A stretch of 64,000 nucleotides of DNA from Caenicola sp034331105 (GTDB lineage Bacteria; Synergistota; Synergistia; Synergistales; Synergistaceae): positions 62,001-126,000 of the forward strand of contig JAXQGB010000006.1 of assembly GCA_034331105.1 (NCBI GenBank). The letters are read 5' to 3'. The translations under genes and the position numbers were made by a program. Below the pieces are notes generated by a model. That model saw only the letters and a list, made by a program, of their open reading frames with translations. It did no database searches and had not been told where the DNA came from. How positions within the stretch are numbered: position 1 is the stretch's first letter; every line of letters begins with the position of its first letter. Below, one piece after another: positions 50,815 to 59,316 of the stretch.

Positions 50815-51267
50815 CTATCTTTTTTTATTGCAGCTGCACTGTGGTGTTCTGCAAACATTCGCTGACTGGTCGACGAGATCCTGAAATGTGGTCCCGTCAT
50901 AAACGCTTTCAAGTGCTGCCCTTGCTTTGTCCCAGAGAGGCCTGAAGACGCAGTCGCTGTAAAAATCACAGTCGTCATCCACGCGGCTCGTGCATTCAAC
51001 GGGTCCGAGGGGCCCCTGGACAAACCTTATCACCTCTCCGACAGTTATGCTGTCTGCAGGCTTAAGAAGATAATATCCGCCCTCTTTTCCTCTCGCGGAA
51101 TCGACAATTTCCGCGCCTTTGAGGCTGTTAAGGATATTTTCAAGGAAACGTACCGGTATAGACTGGGCTTCGGCAATAGTCCCTATCTTGCAGGGACCCT
51201 CGTCCTGATGAAGCGCCAGCTCGTATATTGCCCTAAGAGCGTATTGACATTTTTGTGAAATCGCCAT
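50815..51267 (-). CDS. iscR: Rrf2-family Fe-S regulator
   Basis: The ~150-residue protein starts 'MAISQKCQYALRAIYELALH' (the frame extends back to a TTG at 51288). It has the Rrf2 winged helix 'IPVRFLENILNSLKGAEIVDSARGKEGGYYL' and a cysteine set 'CTSRVDDDCDFYSDCVF' that can hold a [2Fe-2S] cluster, plus a second Cys group at the C-terminus (CRTPQCSCNKK). It heads the iscSU genes and probably represses them when its cluster is loaded. Confidence 0.87.
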   Translation of the reverse strand: MAISQKCQYALRAIYELALHQDEGPCKIGTIAEAQSIPVRFLENILNSLKGAEIVDSARGKEGGYYLLKPADSITVGEVIRFVQGPLGPVECTSRVDDDCDFYSDCVFRPLWDKARAALESVYDGTTFQDLVDQSANVCRTPQCSCNKKR

Positions 51268-51345
51268 AATCCTCACCATCCCTACCAAGCTAGTGAAGAT
51301 TACTATTATTTCTCCTTGTTGTCAATACATAAAATGCGTAAGATA

Positions 51346-51640
51346 TGGCTGAGCAGTCGCTAAGCAATAGCTGAGCAATGGCTGAGCGGTTGTAAGGGAT
51401 AGGTTCGGGGAATTACGGCGTGACCGCCGCGGAGAATTCGCGACAAGCCGGGTCGCTGGTGAATTTGCTCGCTTCGCATCGCGGGGAATTCGCAGTTTTT
51501 CAAGCTGCGAAGAATTGGTTATCAAATAAAAGAAAAAAATCGATATCCCCTATTAACGGCATATGTGAATGGCGGTTATGGGCCGGATCCTTAGGTTTTA
51601 CGACGGCTCAGCAACTGCTCAGCAATTGCTCAGCCGGCAC
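51346..51640. repeat. 11-nt degenerate repeat island 2 (iscR-glsA gap)
   Basis: Four 11-base units lie in direct tandem at 51348-51391 (GCTGAGCAGTC, GCTAAGCAATA, GCTGAGCAATG, GCTGAGCGGTT) and end in GTAAGGG. Three units in opposite orientation occur at 51605-51636 (on the minus strand GCTGAGCAATT, GCTGAGCAGTT, GCTGAGCCGTC). The two arrays can pair as a long imperfect hairpin around a ~210-base middle part with several GAATTCGC-like palindromes (51434-51490). No gene is seen in this 370-base gap apart from the iscR upstream region. Confidence 0.78.
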
Positions 51641-52648
51641 TTACTGCTGTTTTCCTGCGAAATAGTGCAGTCCCAGGCTTTTTGAAAGATGTTCAAGGAG
51701 GTGCATGCCTCCTACGCTGTTTCCTTTATGGTCAAGAGAGGGGTTGAATACGCCTATTCCCATTCTGCCTTCCACTGCTGAGAGGATGCCGCCTCCGACA
51801 CCGCTTTTTGAGGGTATCCCGGACTTGATCGCAAATTCACCGGAACCGTCATACATGCCGCAGGTGACCATGAAAGTCTTGACGATCCTCAATATCCAGC
51901 TTTCAGCGACCCTTTCGCCGCTTATCGGATGGACCCCGTCGTTTGCGAGCACCATTCCCCAATTGGCCAGGTCTTCAGCAGTTACGTTGACCGAGCACAT
52001 CCTAAAATAGAGGTCGAGCGCATCTTCGGGGTCTCCCTCAATTATGTTCTCGCTCTTCATCCAGTATGCCATCGAGCGGTTTCTCATCCCGGCACGTTTT
52101 TCAGAGAGGTAGACTTCCATGTTTATAGAGAGTTCGTTGTTGAGGCAGACCTTTCTCGCAAGGTCCAAATAAAGTTCGAAGGGGTCCTCCCCCGGTATGC
52201 AGCTTGCTGTAGCGATCGCGCCCGCGTTTATCATAGGGTTCAGCGGGTGAGCCGTTTTGGTCTCGAGTCTCACTATGGAATTGAAGGAATCCCCTGTCGG
52301 TTCAAGCCCGACTTTGCTGAAGACTTTGTCATATCCGGCTGTCTGCAGGGCAAGCGTCAGGGATATCGTCTTGGATATGCTCTGCATAGTAAAAGGTTCG
52401 CGCCAGTCCCCCGCGGAATAAGTCTCTCCGGTCACTGTCTTTATGCATGCCCCGATATGCTCGAGGTCGGCTTTGGAGAGTTCGGGGATGTATGTAGCCA
52501 CCCTGCCGTTTTTCGTAAACCGTTTTCCCTCGTTTACTGCCTTTTCAAGAGCTTCCTGTATGACCTCCCGGTCCGGGGACTTCTCATCGGAGTGCCCCCG
52601 GTCCGAGCTAGAAGCCTGTCTCATCGGGCGAACGGAAGAGCTGCTCAT
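51641..52648 (-). CDS. glsA: Glutaminase (serine-dependent, GlsA type)
   Basis: The 335-residue protein has the beta-lactamase-like catalytic pair Ser90-x-x-Lys93 in 'TMQSISKTISL', plus 'GLEPTGDSFNS', 'HPLNPMINAGAIA' and 'KSGIPSKSGVGGGI'. It hydrolyses glutamine to glutamate and ammonia. The first ~25 residues are low-complexity (SSSS, DRGHSDEK) and overlap the end of glgC by 41 bases; ATG 52648 has GGGAAG nearby, and ATG 52624 is a possible alternative. It is the last gene of the glycogen run, likely by read-through. Confidence 0.88.
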   Translation of the reverse strand: MSSSSVRPMRQASSSDRGHSDEKSPDREVIQEALEKAVNEGKRFTKNGRVATYIPELSKADLEHIGACIKTVTGETYSAGDWREPFTMQSISKTISLTLALQTAGYDKVFSKVGLEPTGDSFNSIVRLETKTAHPLNPMINAGAIATASCIPGEDPFELYLDLARKVCLNNELSINMEVYLSEKRAGMRNRSMAYWMKSENIIEGDPEDALDLYFRMCSVNVTAEDLANWGMVLANDGVHPISGERVAESWILRIVKTFMVTCGMYDGSGEFAIKSGIPSKSGVGGGILSAVEGRMGIGVFNPSLDHKGNSVGGMHLLEHLSKSLGLHYFAGKQQ

Positions 52649-53912
52649 AGCTTCCCGGTATTATAAGTTTTTTTCGCAGCTGTATTTTGGGCATGCCCAG
52701 GACGACTATGCCTGAAGTTGGGTCCAGATAATAATTCTTTGCGTCTTCCACAGGATCGAATCCTATAGAGGTTCCGGGCGGGATTATGTTGTGAGCGTCA
52801 ACGATCACCCTGCGCAGCCTGCAGTTCTCCCCGACCTCAACGTTCTGGCCGATGATAGATTCTTCAACGACGGCTCCGGGCTTTATGACGCAGTTACGGG
52901 AAAGCACGCTCTTTCTCACATATGCCCCGAGGACACGGCTCGCCTCGGCTCTGAGGCATCCGTCCACCGAACAGGAGTGGTCCGCAGCAGGATAGGTAAA
53001 TCCCGGCGGATCGGAATAGGATACTGTCCTTATAGGCCACTGCTGGTTGAAAAGGCTCAGTTCGGAGGGATGCTTGAGAAGGTCCATCTGGGCTTCCCAA
53101 TAGGCCTTTATGCTTCCCACATCTTTCCAGTAGGGCCTGTCTCCTCCGGGGAGCACGTTGGTGGAGAAGTCATAGGCCATTACTTTCTGGTTTTTGTATA
53201 AGGAGGGGATTATGTCCCTGCCGAAATCGTGAGAGCTATCTTTTATTTCGTTGTCTGAAAGGACAGATTCTTCCAGTGTCTCCCTCTCAAAAATGTAGTT
53301 GCCCATTGAGACGAAACTGAAGCCGGGTCTTCCCGGGATCTCGGGGGGTACGGCCGGTTTTTCCACGAAGTCGATTATCCTTCCTGTCTCATCTGTTGCT
53401 ATGCAGCCGAACTGGTTAGCTTCAGAAGATGGCACCACATATGCGGAAACAGTGACATCCGCTTTGTTTTCCATGTGGTACTGGAGCATCTGTTCGATGT
53501 CCATTTTGTAGACATGGTCGGCAGCAAAGATGCATATCCTGTCTGCGTTGAAAAGGGTGACCAGATGGAGGTTTTGGAATATGGCATCAGCAGTTCCCTC
53601 GTACCAGCGTTCTCCGTCCCACATTTGGGCAGGTACGACATTGACGAAAAAGTCACGCCCGCGCAGCGCGCTTCCAAACTGCCATCCCTTTCCTATATGT
53701 TCATGGAGTGACTGGCTTTTAAACTGTATCATGCAATAAATTGAAAAAAGGCCGCTGTTGACCATGTTGGAAAGCGCAAAATCAATGATCCTGTACTTTG
53801 CTGCGAAAGGGACAGCAGGCTTAGCCCTGTACTTTGTAAGCGGCATCAGACGTTCGCCCTTACCTCCCGCCAGTACCATGCCCAGGACACGACCGTACTT
53901 GCCATGGATCAT
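52608..53912 (-). CDS. glgC: Glucose-1-phosphate adenylyltransferase
   Basis: The 434-residue protein has 'VLGMVLAGGKGERLMPLTKYRAKPAVPFAAKYRIIDF' (catalytic and regulatory loop, in two segments), 'WYEGTADAIFQN', 'IFAADHVYKMD', 'FVEKP' and a C-terminal left-handed beta-helix with 'SVLSRNCVIKPGAVVEESIIGQNVEVGENCRLRRVIVDAHNIIPPGTSIG'. It makes ADP-glucose for glycogen. The allosteric N-terminal Lys/Arg are present, so control by glycolytic intermediates is expected. Confidence 0.93.
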   Translation of the reverse strand: MIHGKYGRVLGMVLAGGKGERLMPLTKYRAKPAVPFAAKYRIIDFALSNMVNSGLFSIYCMIQFKSQSLHEHIGKGWQFGSALRGRDFFVNVVPAQMWDGERWYEGTADAIFQNLHLVTLFNADRICIFAADHVYKMDIEQMLQYHMENKADVTVSAYVVPSSEANQFGCIATDETGRIIDFVEKPAVPPEIPGRPGFSFVSMGNYIFERETLEESVLSDNEIKDSSHDFGRDIIPSLYKNQKVMAYDFSTNVLPGGDRPYWKDVGSIKAYWEAQMDLLKHPSELSLFNQQWPIRTVSYSDPPGFTYPAADHSCSVDGCLRAEASRVLGAYVRKSVLSRNCVIKPGAVVEESIIGQNVEVGENCRLRRVIVDAHNIIPPGTSIGFDPVEDAKNYYLDPTSGIVVLGMPKIQLRKKLIIPGSYEQLFRSPDETGF

Positions 53913-54146
53913 CTTAACCCCTCCTAAAAAATCTTTTTAACGATGCCTTGCCATTTTCGGGATAAAAGTCAGTCATTTTCAGATCGCGCAGTGTTAATGA
54001 TCGCATATGAAGCACTGATACTACAAAACAATTATAGCCTAAAAAATATTAACAAGATGTTTTTTATAACAATTATAATTATTTTTTTATTATATTTTGT
54101 TTCTGTAAAAAGTATGTCTCACCGAAGTTGCATTTGTGTAAAAAGA
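53913..54146. other. AT-rich gap between glgA and glgC
   Basis: No gene seen in these 234 bases. The part at 54030-54110 is strongly AT-rich and may hold a promoter for glgC; no hairpin terminator was recognised. Confidence 0.5.
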
Positions 54147-55628
54147 TCAGTCTGATGTAAGTATGTCCCTGTAGAGTTCTGCATACGCCTTTGCCGAATT
54201 GTCCCATGAAAAATCGGAATTCATTGCGTTTTTGACTATGCTCTCCCATCTTTTATTATCATTTTTAGCAGCGATAGCCCTTTCGATGGCCTTTTCAAGT
54301 TCCTCCGAAGTGAATTCCTTGAATAGAAAGCCTGTCCCGTCCGGTGATCCATCCGCGTCTATGACAGTGTCGGCAAGCCCTCCTGTTGCCCTTGCAACAG
54401 GGATCGTACCGTAGGCAAAAGCTATCAGCTGAGACAGTCCGCATGGTTCGAAGAGGGAGGGCATCAGAAGCATGTCCCCTCCGGCGTACGTAAGATGCGC
54501 CTTGACTTCGTTGAACTCGAGGATAGCGTGCACCGAGCCGGGGTTTTCCTTTTCAAACTCTTTTATCTTTCTGGTGTAAAGATCGTTGCCGGATCCGACT
54601 ATTACGCATCTGGCTTTTTTTGCCAGGAAGGGTTTGACCGCTTCAAGCATTATGTCTATCCCTTTTTGCTCCGTCAGCCTTCCGACAAATATGAAAATAG
54701 GCCTGTTGTCTGCCTTCCAGCCGCATTCTTTTAAAAGGGCCTTCCTGCACTCTTCTTTTCCAGTCATGTCCTTCAGACTGTAGTTGGCAGGGAGAAGGCT
54801 GTCTGTTTCAGGGTCCCAGATGTCGTAGTCTATCCCGTTGATTATCCCGCGCAGCTTGTTCCTGTGGGCGACTATCACACCGTCAAGCCCCAGGCCTCCG
54901 TTTGGAGTCTGGATGTCCCATGAATAGCTCGGGCTTACTGTTGTGAATGCTTCGGAGGTCGTGATCGCGCCTTTCATCATGTTGACATGTCCGTAGTACT
55001 CCATGCTGTCCATATCAAGGTTGGAAAACGCTTTCGGGCTGAAACCCCAGCCCTCAATAGCAGAAGAGTTTATTATTCCCTGGAACGCAAGGTTGTGGAT
55101 AGTAAAGACGGTGTCGTAATCTCCGTTGAAGTATGAATAATACCTGTGCCACTTCAATGCTGCGGATACAGGCGCAACTGTCCAGTCATGTGCATGCAGG
55201 AACTGCGGTTTCCATCCGGTGAGCCTAAGAAGTTCGAAAGGAGCGAAAGAGAGAAACATGAATGGGAGCACAGTCTCAGCATCCAGTTTTTCGGGGTAAA
55301 TGCACGGATCGGAGAAGAGTTCCGGTTGGTCGAGCAGATATATATGGAGTCCGTTGACCTCAGCCTCAAGGACTGATGCAGTATAGGCACGCCAGTTAAG
55401 GGCGACGCTTATCTCTCCAAGCGGCACTCTGTTGAGCTTTCCCATCTCTTCGGCCTTCTCCGGTACGCCGGGCCATGCAGGCATCAGTACCCTTGCGTCT
55501 ATGCTCTGCTTTTTAAGAGCCTTTGGGAGAGTGCCTACAACATCTCCAAGTCCGCCTTTTTTAGCGAGAGGAGAACACTCGGGAGCAATGTGCAGCACCT
55601 TGAGCGTAAAATTTTTATAGGCTATCAT
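54147..55628 (-). CDS. glgA: Glycogen synthase (ADP-glucose)
   Basis: The 493-residue GT5 enzyme opens 'KVLHIAPECSPLAKKGGLGDVVGTLPKAL' (KxGGL substrate loop), then 'HAHDWTVAPVSAAL', 'GIINGIDYDIWDPETD', 'FVGRLTEQKGIDIM' and the nucleotide-sugar motif 'MPSLFEPCGLSQLIAFAYGTIPVARATGGLADTV'. It extends alpha-1,4-glucan from ADP-glucose. Its start is 3 bases after the stop of the GH57-phosphorylase fusion, so the two are one transcript. Confidence 0.93.
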   Translation of the reverse strand: MIAYKNFTLKVLHIAPECSPLAKKGGLGDVVGTLPKALKKQSIDARVLMPAWPGVPEKAEEMGKLNRVPLGEISVALNWRAYTASVLEAEVNGLHIYLLDQPELFSDPCIYPEKLDAETVLPFMFLSFAPFELLRLTGWKPQFLHAHDWTVAPVSAALKWHRYYSYFNGDYDTVFTIHNLAFQGIINSSAIEGWGFSPKAFSNLDMDSMEYYGHVNMMKGAITTSEAFTTVSPSYSWDIQTPNGGLGLDGVIVAHRNKLRGIINGIDYDIWDPETDSLLPANYSLKDMTGKEECRKALLKECGWKADNRPIFIFVGRLTEQKGIDIMLEAVKPFLAKKARCVIVGSGNDLYTRKIKEFEKENPGSVHAILEFNEVKAHLTYAGGDMLLMPSLFEPCGLSQLIAFAYGTIPVARATGGLADTVIDADGSPDGTGFLFKEFTSEELEKAIERAIAAKNDNKRWESIVKNAMNSDFSWDNSAKAYAELYRDILTSD

Positions 55629-55631
55629 TTT

Positions 55632-58600
55632 TTAAAGGCCCCTGAAAACAGTTCCGTAAGCTTTCTCGCAATATTCCCTGACTACCCTGTGTGTGTTGAA
55701 GTAGCTCGCGTTTATCGAAATAGCCAACTTCATCATCCTTATCCACCTTGGTCTGTTGTTGTAATAGAGGGGCAGGATCTTATTCTGTAGTTTCCTGTAA
55801 AGATCATCCGCGTCCTCTGCCTCGTTGTAGCCTTTCATGTCATCCGGACCCGGTTCAGGTCCTATGGCCCAGCCCGTATGACCTTCAAGGCAGCCCTCGA
55901 TCCACCATCCGTCCAGGACGGAGAAGTTCATTATCCCATTGTGTACGCATTTCATGCCGCTTGTCCCCGATGCCTCCCTGGGCCTTACCGGTGTGTTCAG
56001 CCACAGGTCGACCCCTGAAGTGATCAGCTTAGCAGGAGCGATGTTGTAATTTTCAATGAAGACCACGGGCATTGTTTTCCCCAGTTCCTTCGATATGTTG
56101 AATATTTTCTGAAGGATGTCCTTCCCGGGTTCATCGTGGGGATGGGCTTTTCCGGAGAATATGAACTGTATCCTGCCGTCACCTATTTCCAGAAGTCTCT
56201 TAATGTCGGTGAAGACCAGGTCAGCCCTTTTATAAGTCGCAGCCCTTCTTGCAAAACCTATCGTGAGGATCTCGGGATCCAGCTTTTGTCCGGTCTCCTC
56301 ATAAACCATATCAAGGAGCTTGAGCTTTGCAGTCTGGTGAGCCTCCCAGATCTCATCGTTGGGGATCTGGATCGCCTGCATCAGCCTGCTGGTGTTTGTT
56401 CTCCAGCCCCGTGTGTATTTGTCGAACAGCGCTGCGAATGATTCGCATGTCCATGTGGTGGAGTGGACTCCGTTGGTGACCCAGTCTATCGAATCAGAGT
56501 TGAACATCGCCCTGCTCACCTCAGCGTGTTTCCTGGATACGCCGTTTACATACCTGCTGAACTTGAGCGCCAGGTCTGTCATTGACAGTCCGCTTCCGCC
56601 TATGGTGTTTTTTAGCTTTTCTATGAAGGTGCTCCCAATGACCTCATTTATAAGGTCATAAGAGAAGAAGTCATGGCCTGCTTCTACGGGGGTATGCGTT
56701 GTGAAGACTACCTGATTGCGCACTTTCTGGATGTCAGGGTAGCCCTGCTCCCTCAACAGTTCAAGGGTGATAAAGCCGGCATGCCCCTCGTTCAGGTGGA
56801 AAGTTTTTACATTCCGGTATCCCAGGTCGCGAAGTATCCTCAGGCCGCCTATCCCCAGTATGAGCTCCTGGCACAGCCTGTAACGGTTGTCCCCTCCATA
56901 GAGCTCATCGGTGAGCGCCCTGTCCTCAGGTGTGTTTTCGGGGAGGTCTGTGTCAAGGAAGAGGATCGGGATGGGATGGCCCGAATTTCCGATTATCGTG
57001 TAAGACCACACTCCGACAGAGACGCTCCTGCCTTTCATTATGATGGAGACCCTATTTGGCAGTTGGGTAAGCAGCTCTGTCGGGTCCCATTCCACGGGTC
57101 TTTCTGTCTGCCTGCCCTCTTCGTTTATCTTTTGTGCAAAATAGCCTTTTTTGTAGAGGAGTGTGATCCCGACCATCGGCACTCCGAGGTCTGCCGCACT
57201 CTTAAGGATGTCGCCGGCCAGTATTCCCAGACCGCCTGAATAGGTCGGGATCTCCGGAGTAAGTCCTATCTCCATCGAGAAATAGGCCACATTCCTGAAT
57301 GCAGGATCTCTTTCAAGTGTGGATAGGATCGATTGGGCGAGGTTGCCGCCGTAATTCATGACTGTCATATTTTCTCCTCCAAATTGGGCGTCTTCGGCAT
57401 CCGGGACCAGTCCCTGCCCGTTTGCTTTCAGTGCTCCGTTTGCCTGTTTTCCGTTTCTTCCGTTTCCGTTCGCAGGTATCTTGGAAATTATATCGCGCTC
57501 AGCCAGTATACCTGCGTTGGCATATTTTTTATCGTTGCCTCCGGCTTTTCGCAGATCGGCCAGGAGGTCCATTATAAAGTCTTTTTTTGTCACTTTGCCG
57601 GCAAGCTCGGCAGCCCTCACAGCGAAGGATATGACCTGTTTTGTCTCTACTCCCGAGATGTCGTTGAAAAACCATCCGCAGGAGGTGAACATGAACATCC
57701 TCATCCGCTCCGCGTCAAGCATCGAGAGGATCGAAGCCCCCTCTTTTTCACCTATGCCGCCCAGGTGTTTTGAAAGGAATTCCATCCCTTCCTCATACTC
57801 TTCTTTTCTGTCTGCCTTTGCCGAACGGTAGTGCTCGATCGATAAGTTCCTGAGGTCCCACGGATCGAAATAGGGGGAGACTGTTTCGTAAAATGCCTCG
57901 TCTATCCTGCCTGCCAGGCTGTTGAATGCTTCCCTTAACGGACCTCTCCACGATTGGTTCCAACCAGGTTTTCCGCCTGTGCTGCATCCGCAGTTGCTTT
58001 TCCAGCGCTCTATCCCGTGCACGCAGGACCATGATGAGTTCTCTTTGATGCGGCATTCAAACCTGGCGGGGTGGTTTTCGAGAAAAGTCCCTATATCAGG
58101 AAGCGAGATATCAGGATCCTGATCAAACCTTTCAAAAAGGCGAGCCAGCGCCATCTCTCCAAATTTATGGTGATGGCCGTAACTCTCCCCGTCTGTTGCG
58201 ACCACGAGAAGCCGCTCTTCAGAGCGCACCTTTACCGCTCCTACAAGCGCGTCCCGGAAGATGTCGCCGTTTTTCAGGAGACCTCCGAAAGCGATGTCAT
58301 GGGCAAGTCCTCCGTGGTAGAAGACTATCGTTATCGTCCTGCCTGAAGGAAGCCTGCACAGGTAGGGCAGGGTGACATCAAGGCCCGTACCTTCAGGGGT
58401 CTCTTTCCATATCCCATCAATAAATACGGCGCTGCACTGCCTTGGATCAAGGATAGTAAAAGCTATCCCGTTTTCGCTCAAAACTTCAAGAGTTGCGGTG
58501 TCAACAGCCGTCTCAGGGAGCCACATCCCCTTAGGCCTTCTTTTGAACCTGTATTCGAAGTCTTTTATCCCCCATAAGGTCTGGGTCTTTTTGTCCTCTG

Positions 58601-58940
58601 CGGAAGCCAGAGGCATGATCATATGGCTGTAACACTGGGATATGGCTTTTTTGCCTGATTCTCTAAGGATAAGGTCAAGCGCCGGGTCTTCCTTTTCTAT
58701 CCATCTGTGAAGGGTCGGCCCAAAGTTGAAGCTGAGGTGAGAGTAGTTGTTTATCACCGATATAATGCGGCCGTCCGATCCAAGGATCTTGGCCGCACTG
58801 TTTGGTTTGTAGCACTCGTTGGCTATCCTTTGGTTCCAGTCATGGGCAGGAGCTGCTGTTGGATCCTTTAACACCGCGTTCAGCCATGGATCTTCACGCG
58901 GCGGTTGGTAGAAATGTCCATGAACCGCGATATTGAACAA
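55632..58940 (-). CDS. GH57 hydrolase-alpha-glucan phosphorylase (GT35) fusion
   Basis: A 1102-residue bifunctional protein. Residues 1-~300 are a GH57 barrel: 'HGHFYQPPREDPW', nucleophile-type Glu143 in 'GMWLPETAVD', acid-type Asp250 in 'ATDGESYGHH'. Residues ~300-500 fit the DUF3536 helical domain that follows some GH57 barrels ('FTSCGWFFNDISG'). After a Gly/Asn/Lys linker, ~540-1102 is an alpha-glucan phosphorylase of the short bacterial type with 'YFSMEIGL', 'LNEGHAGF', 'TTHTPVEAGHD' and the PLP lysine Lys997 in 'EASGTSGMK'. It should both cut and phosphorolyse glucan, releasing glucose-1-phosphate. It heads the glycogen run. Confidence 0.85.
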   Translation of the reverse strand: MFNIAVHGHFYQPPREDPWLNAVLKDPTAAPAHDWNQRIANECYKPNSAAKILGSDGRIISVINNYSHLSFNFGPTLHRWIEKEDPALDLILRESGKKAISQCYSHMIMPLASAEDKKTQTLWGIKDFEYRFKRRPKGMWLPETAVDTATLEVLSENGIAFTILDPRQCSAVFIDGIWKETPEGTGLDVTLPYLCRLPSGRTITIVFYHGGLAHDIAFGGLLKNGDIFRDALVGAVKVRSEERLLVVATDGESYGHHHKFGEMALARLFERFDQDPDISLPDIGTFLENHPARFECRIKENSSWSCVHGIERWKSNCGCSTGGKPGWNQSWRGPLREAFNSLAGRIDEAFYETVSPYFDPWDLRNLSIEHYRSAKADRKEEYEEGMEFLSKHLGGIGEKEGASILSMLDAERMRMFMFTSCGWFFNDISGVETKQVISFAVRAAELAGKVTKKDFIMDLLADLRKAGGNDKKYANAGILAERDIISKIPANGNGRNGKQANGALKANGQGLVPDAEDAQFGGENMTVMNYGGNLAQSILSTLERDPAFRNVAYFSMEIGLTPEIPTYSGGLGILAGDILKSAADLGVPMVGITLLYKKGYFAQKINEEGRQTERPVEWDPTELLTQLPNRVSIIMKGRSVSVGVWSYTIIGNSGHPIPILFLDTDLPENTPEDRALTDELYGGDNRYRLCQELILGIGGLRILRDLGYRNVKTFHLNEGHAGFITLELLREQGYPDIQKVRNQVVFTTHTPVEAGHDFFSYDLINEVIGSTFIEKLKNTIGGSGLSMTDLALKFSRYVNGVSRKHAEVSRAMFNSDSIDWVTNGVHSTTWTCESFAALFDKYTRGWRTNTSRLMQAIQIPNDEIWEAHQTAKLKLLDMVYEETGQKLDPEILTIGFARRAATYKRADLVFTDIKRLLEIGDGRIQFIFSGKAHPHDEPGKDILQKIFNISKELGKTMPVVFIENYNIAPAKLITSGVDLWLNTPVRPREASGTSGMKCVHNGIMNFSVLDGWWIEGCLEGHTGWAIGPEPGPDDMKGYNEAEDADDLYRKLQNKILPLYYNNRPRWIRMMKLAISINASYFNTHRVVREYCEKAYGTVFRGL

Positions 58941-59056
58941 CTAACGATCACCTCCGGAAGGGTACGCCGGTCAGCCCGGCAATATGATTATACTATGATA
59001 AGCGGGAATTAACACTGGTGCCAGGAGCCTGATGATGCTTATATACACTGGTACTC

Positions 59057-59084
59057 TTGTTTTTTTTATTCTTAAAGCTATAAT
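59057..59084 (+). promoter_or_regulatory. Promoter of 6S RNA
   Basis: TTGTTT (59057-59062), 16-base spacer, TATAAT (59079-59084). The predicted start is near 59091. Confidence 0.7.
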
Positions 59085-59090
59085 TAAGCA

Positions 59091-59283
59091 AGAATCTAAA
59101 ATCAACCCTGCGGAGTACGTGGAATACGGGTTGTGTCTTGAGCCAACAATAAATCCCGGCTGAACTTTTTTCCCGTTAGCGGCGGAGACCTCGTCGGTTG
59201 ACCAAGCTTTGCGGGTGGGGTTCTAATCCTCTTTAAGGAGCGGGTCAAGACCTTCCGTACACGGCTTTTGCGGGGTATTTTGG
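59091..59283 (+). ncRNA. ssrS: 6S RNA
   Basis: The ~190-base transcript folds as one long interrupted rod. The ends pair as AAAAU-ACCCUGC with GCGGGGU-AUUUU. Inside, GUACG.GAA pairs with UUC.CGUAC, and GUCUUGA (59133-) pairs with UCAAGAC (59245-). A large central bubble follows, whose 3' side holds a small hairpin UCCU-CUUUA-AGGA, and then an apical stem. This open-promoter-like bubble with flanking stems is the hallmark of 6S RNA, which binds the housekeeping RNA polymerase. In B. subtilis a 6S gene also lies close to the rarA homologue. The 3' end is approximate. Confidence 0.82.
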
Positions 59284-59316
59284 CCTTTTTTGAAAACAAC
59301 AGTTAGGAGCAAAGTT

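Noticed and set aside
52608..52648. glsA/glgC overlap as an assembly error
   Set aside because: Both ends look intact: GlgC runs to a plausible C-terminus, and glsA has usable starts with short overlap, common in this operon-dense sequence.
59102..59299. 65-codon minus-strand ORF over the 6S RNA region
   Set aside because: Composition is Arg/Lys/Ser/Pro-rich, as expected from antisense of a structured RNA; no RBS; the plus strand has promoter and RNA fold.
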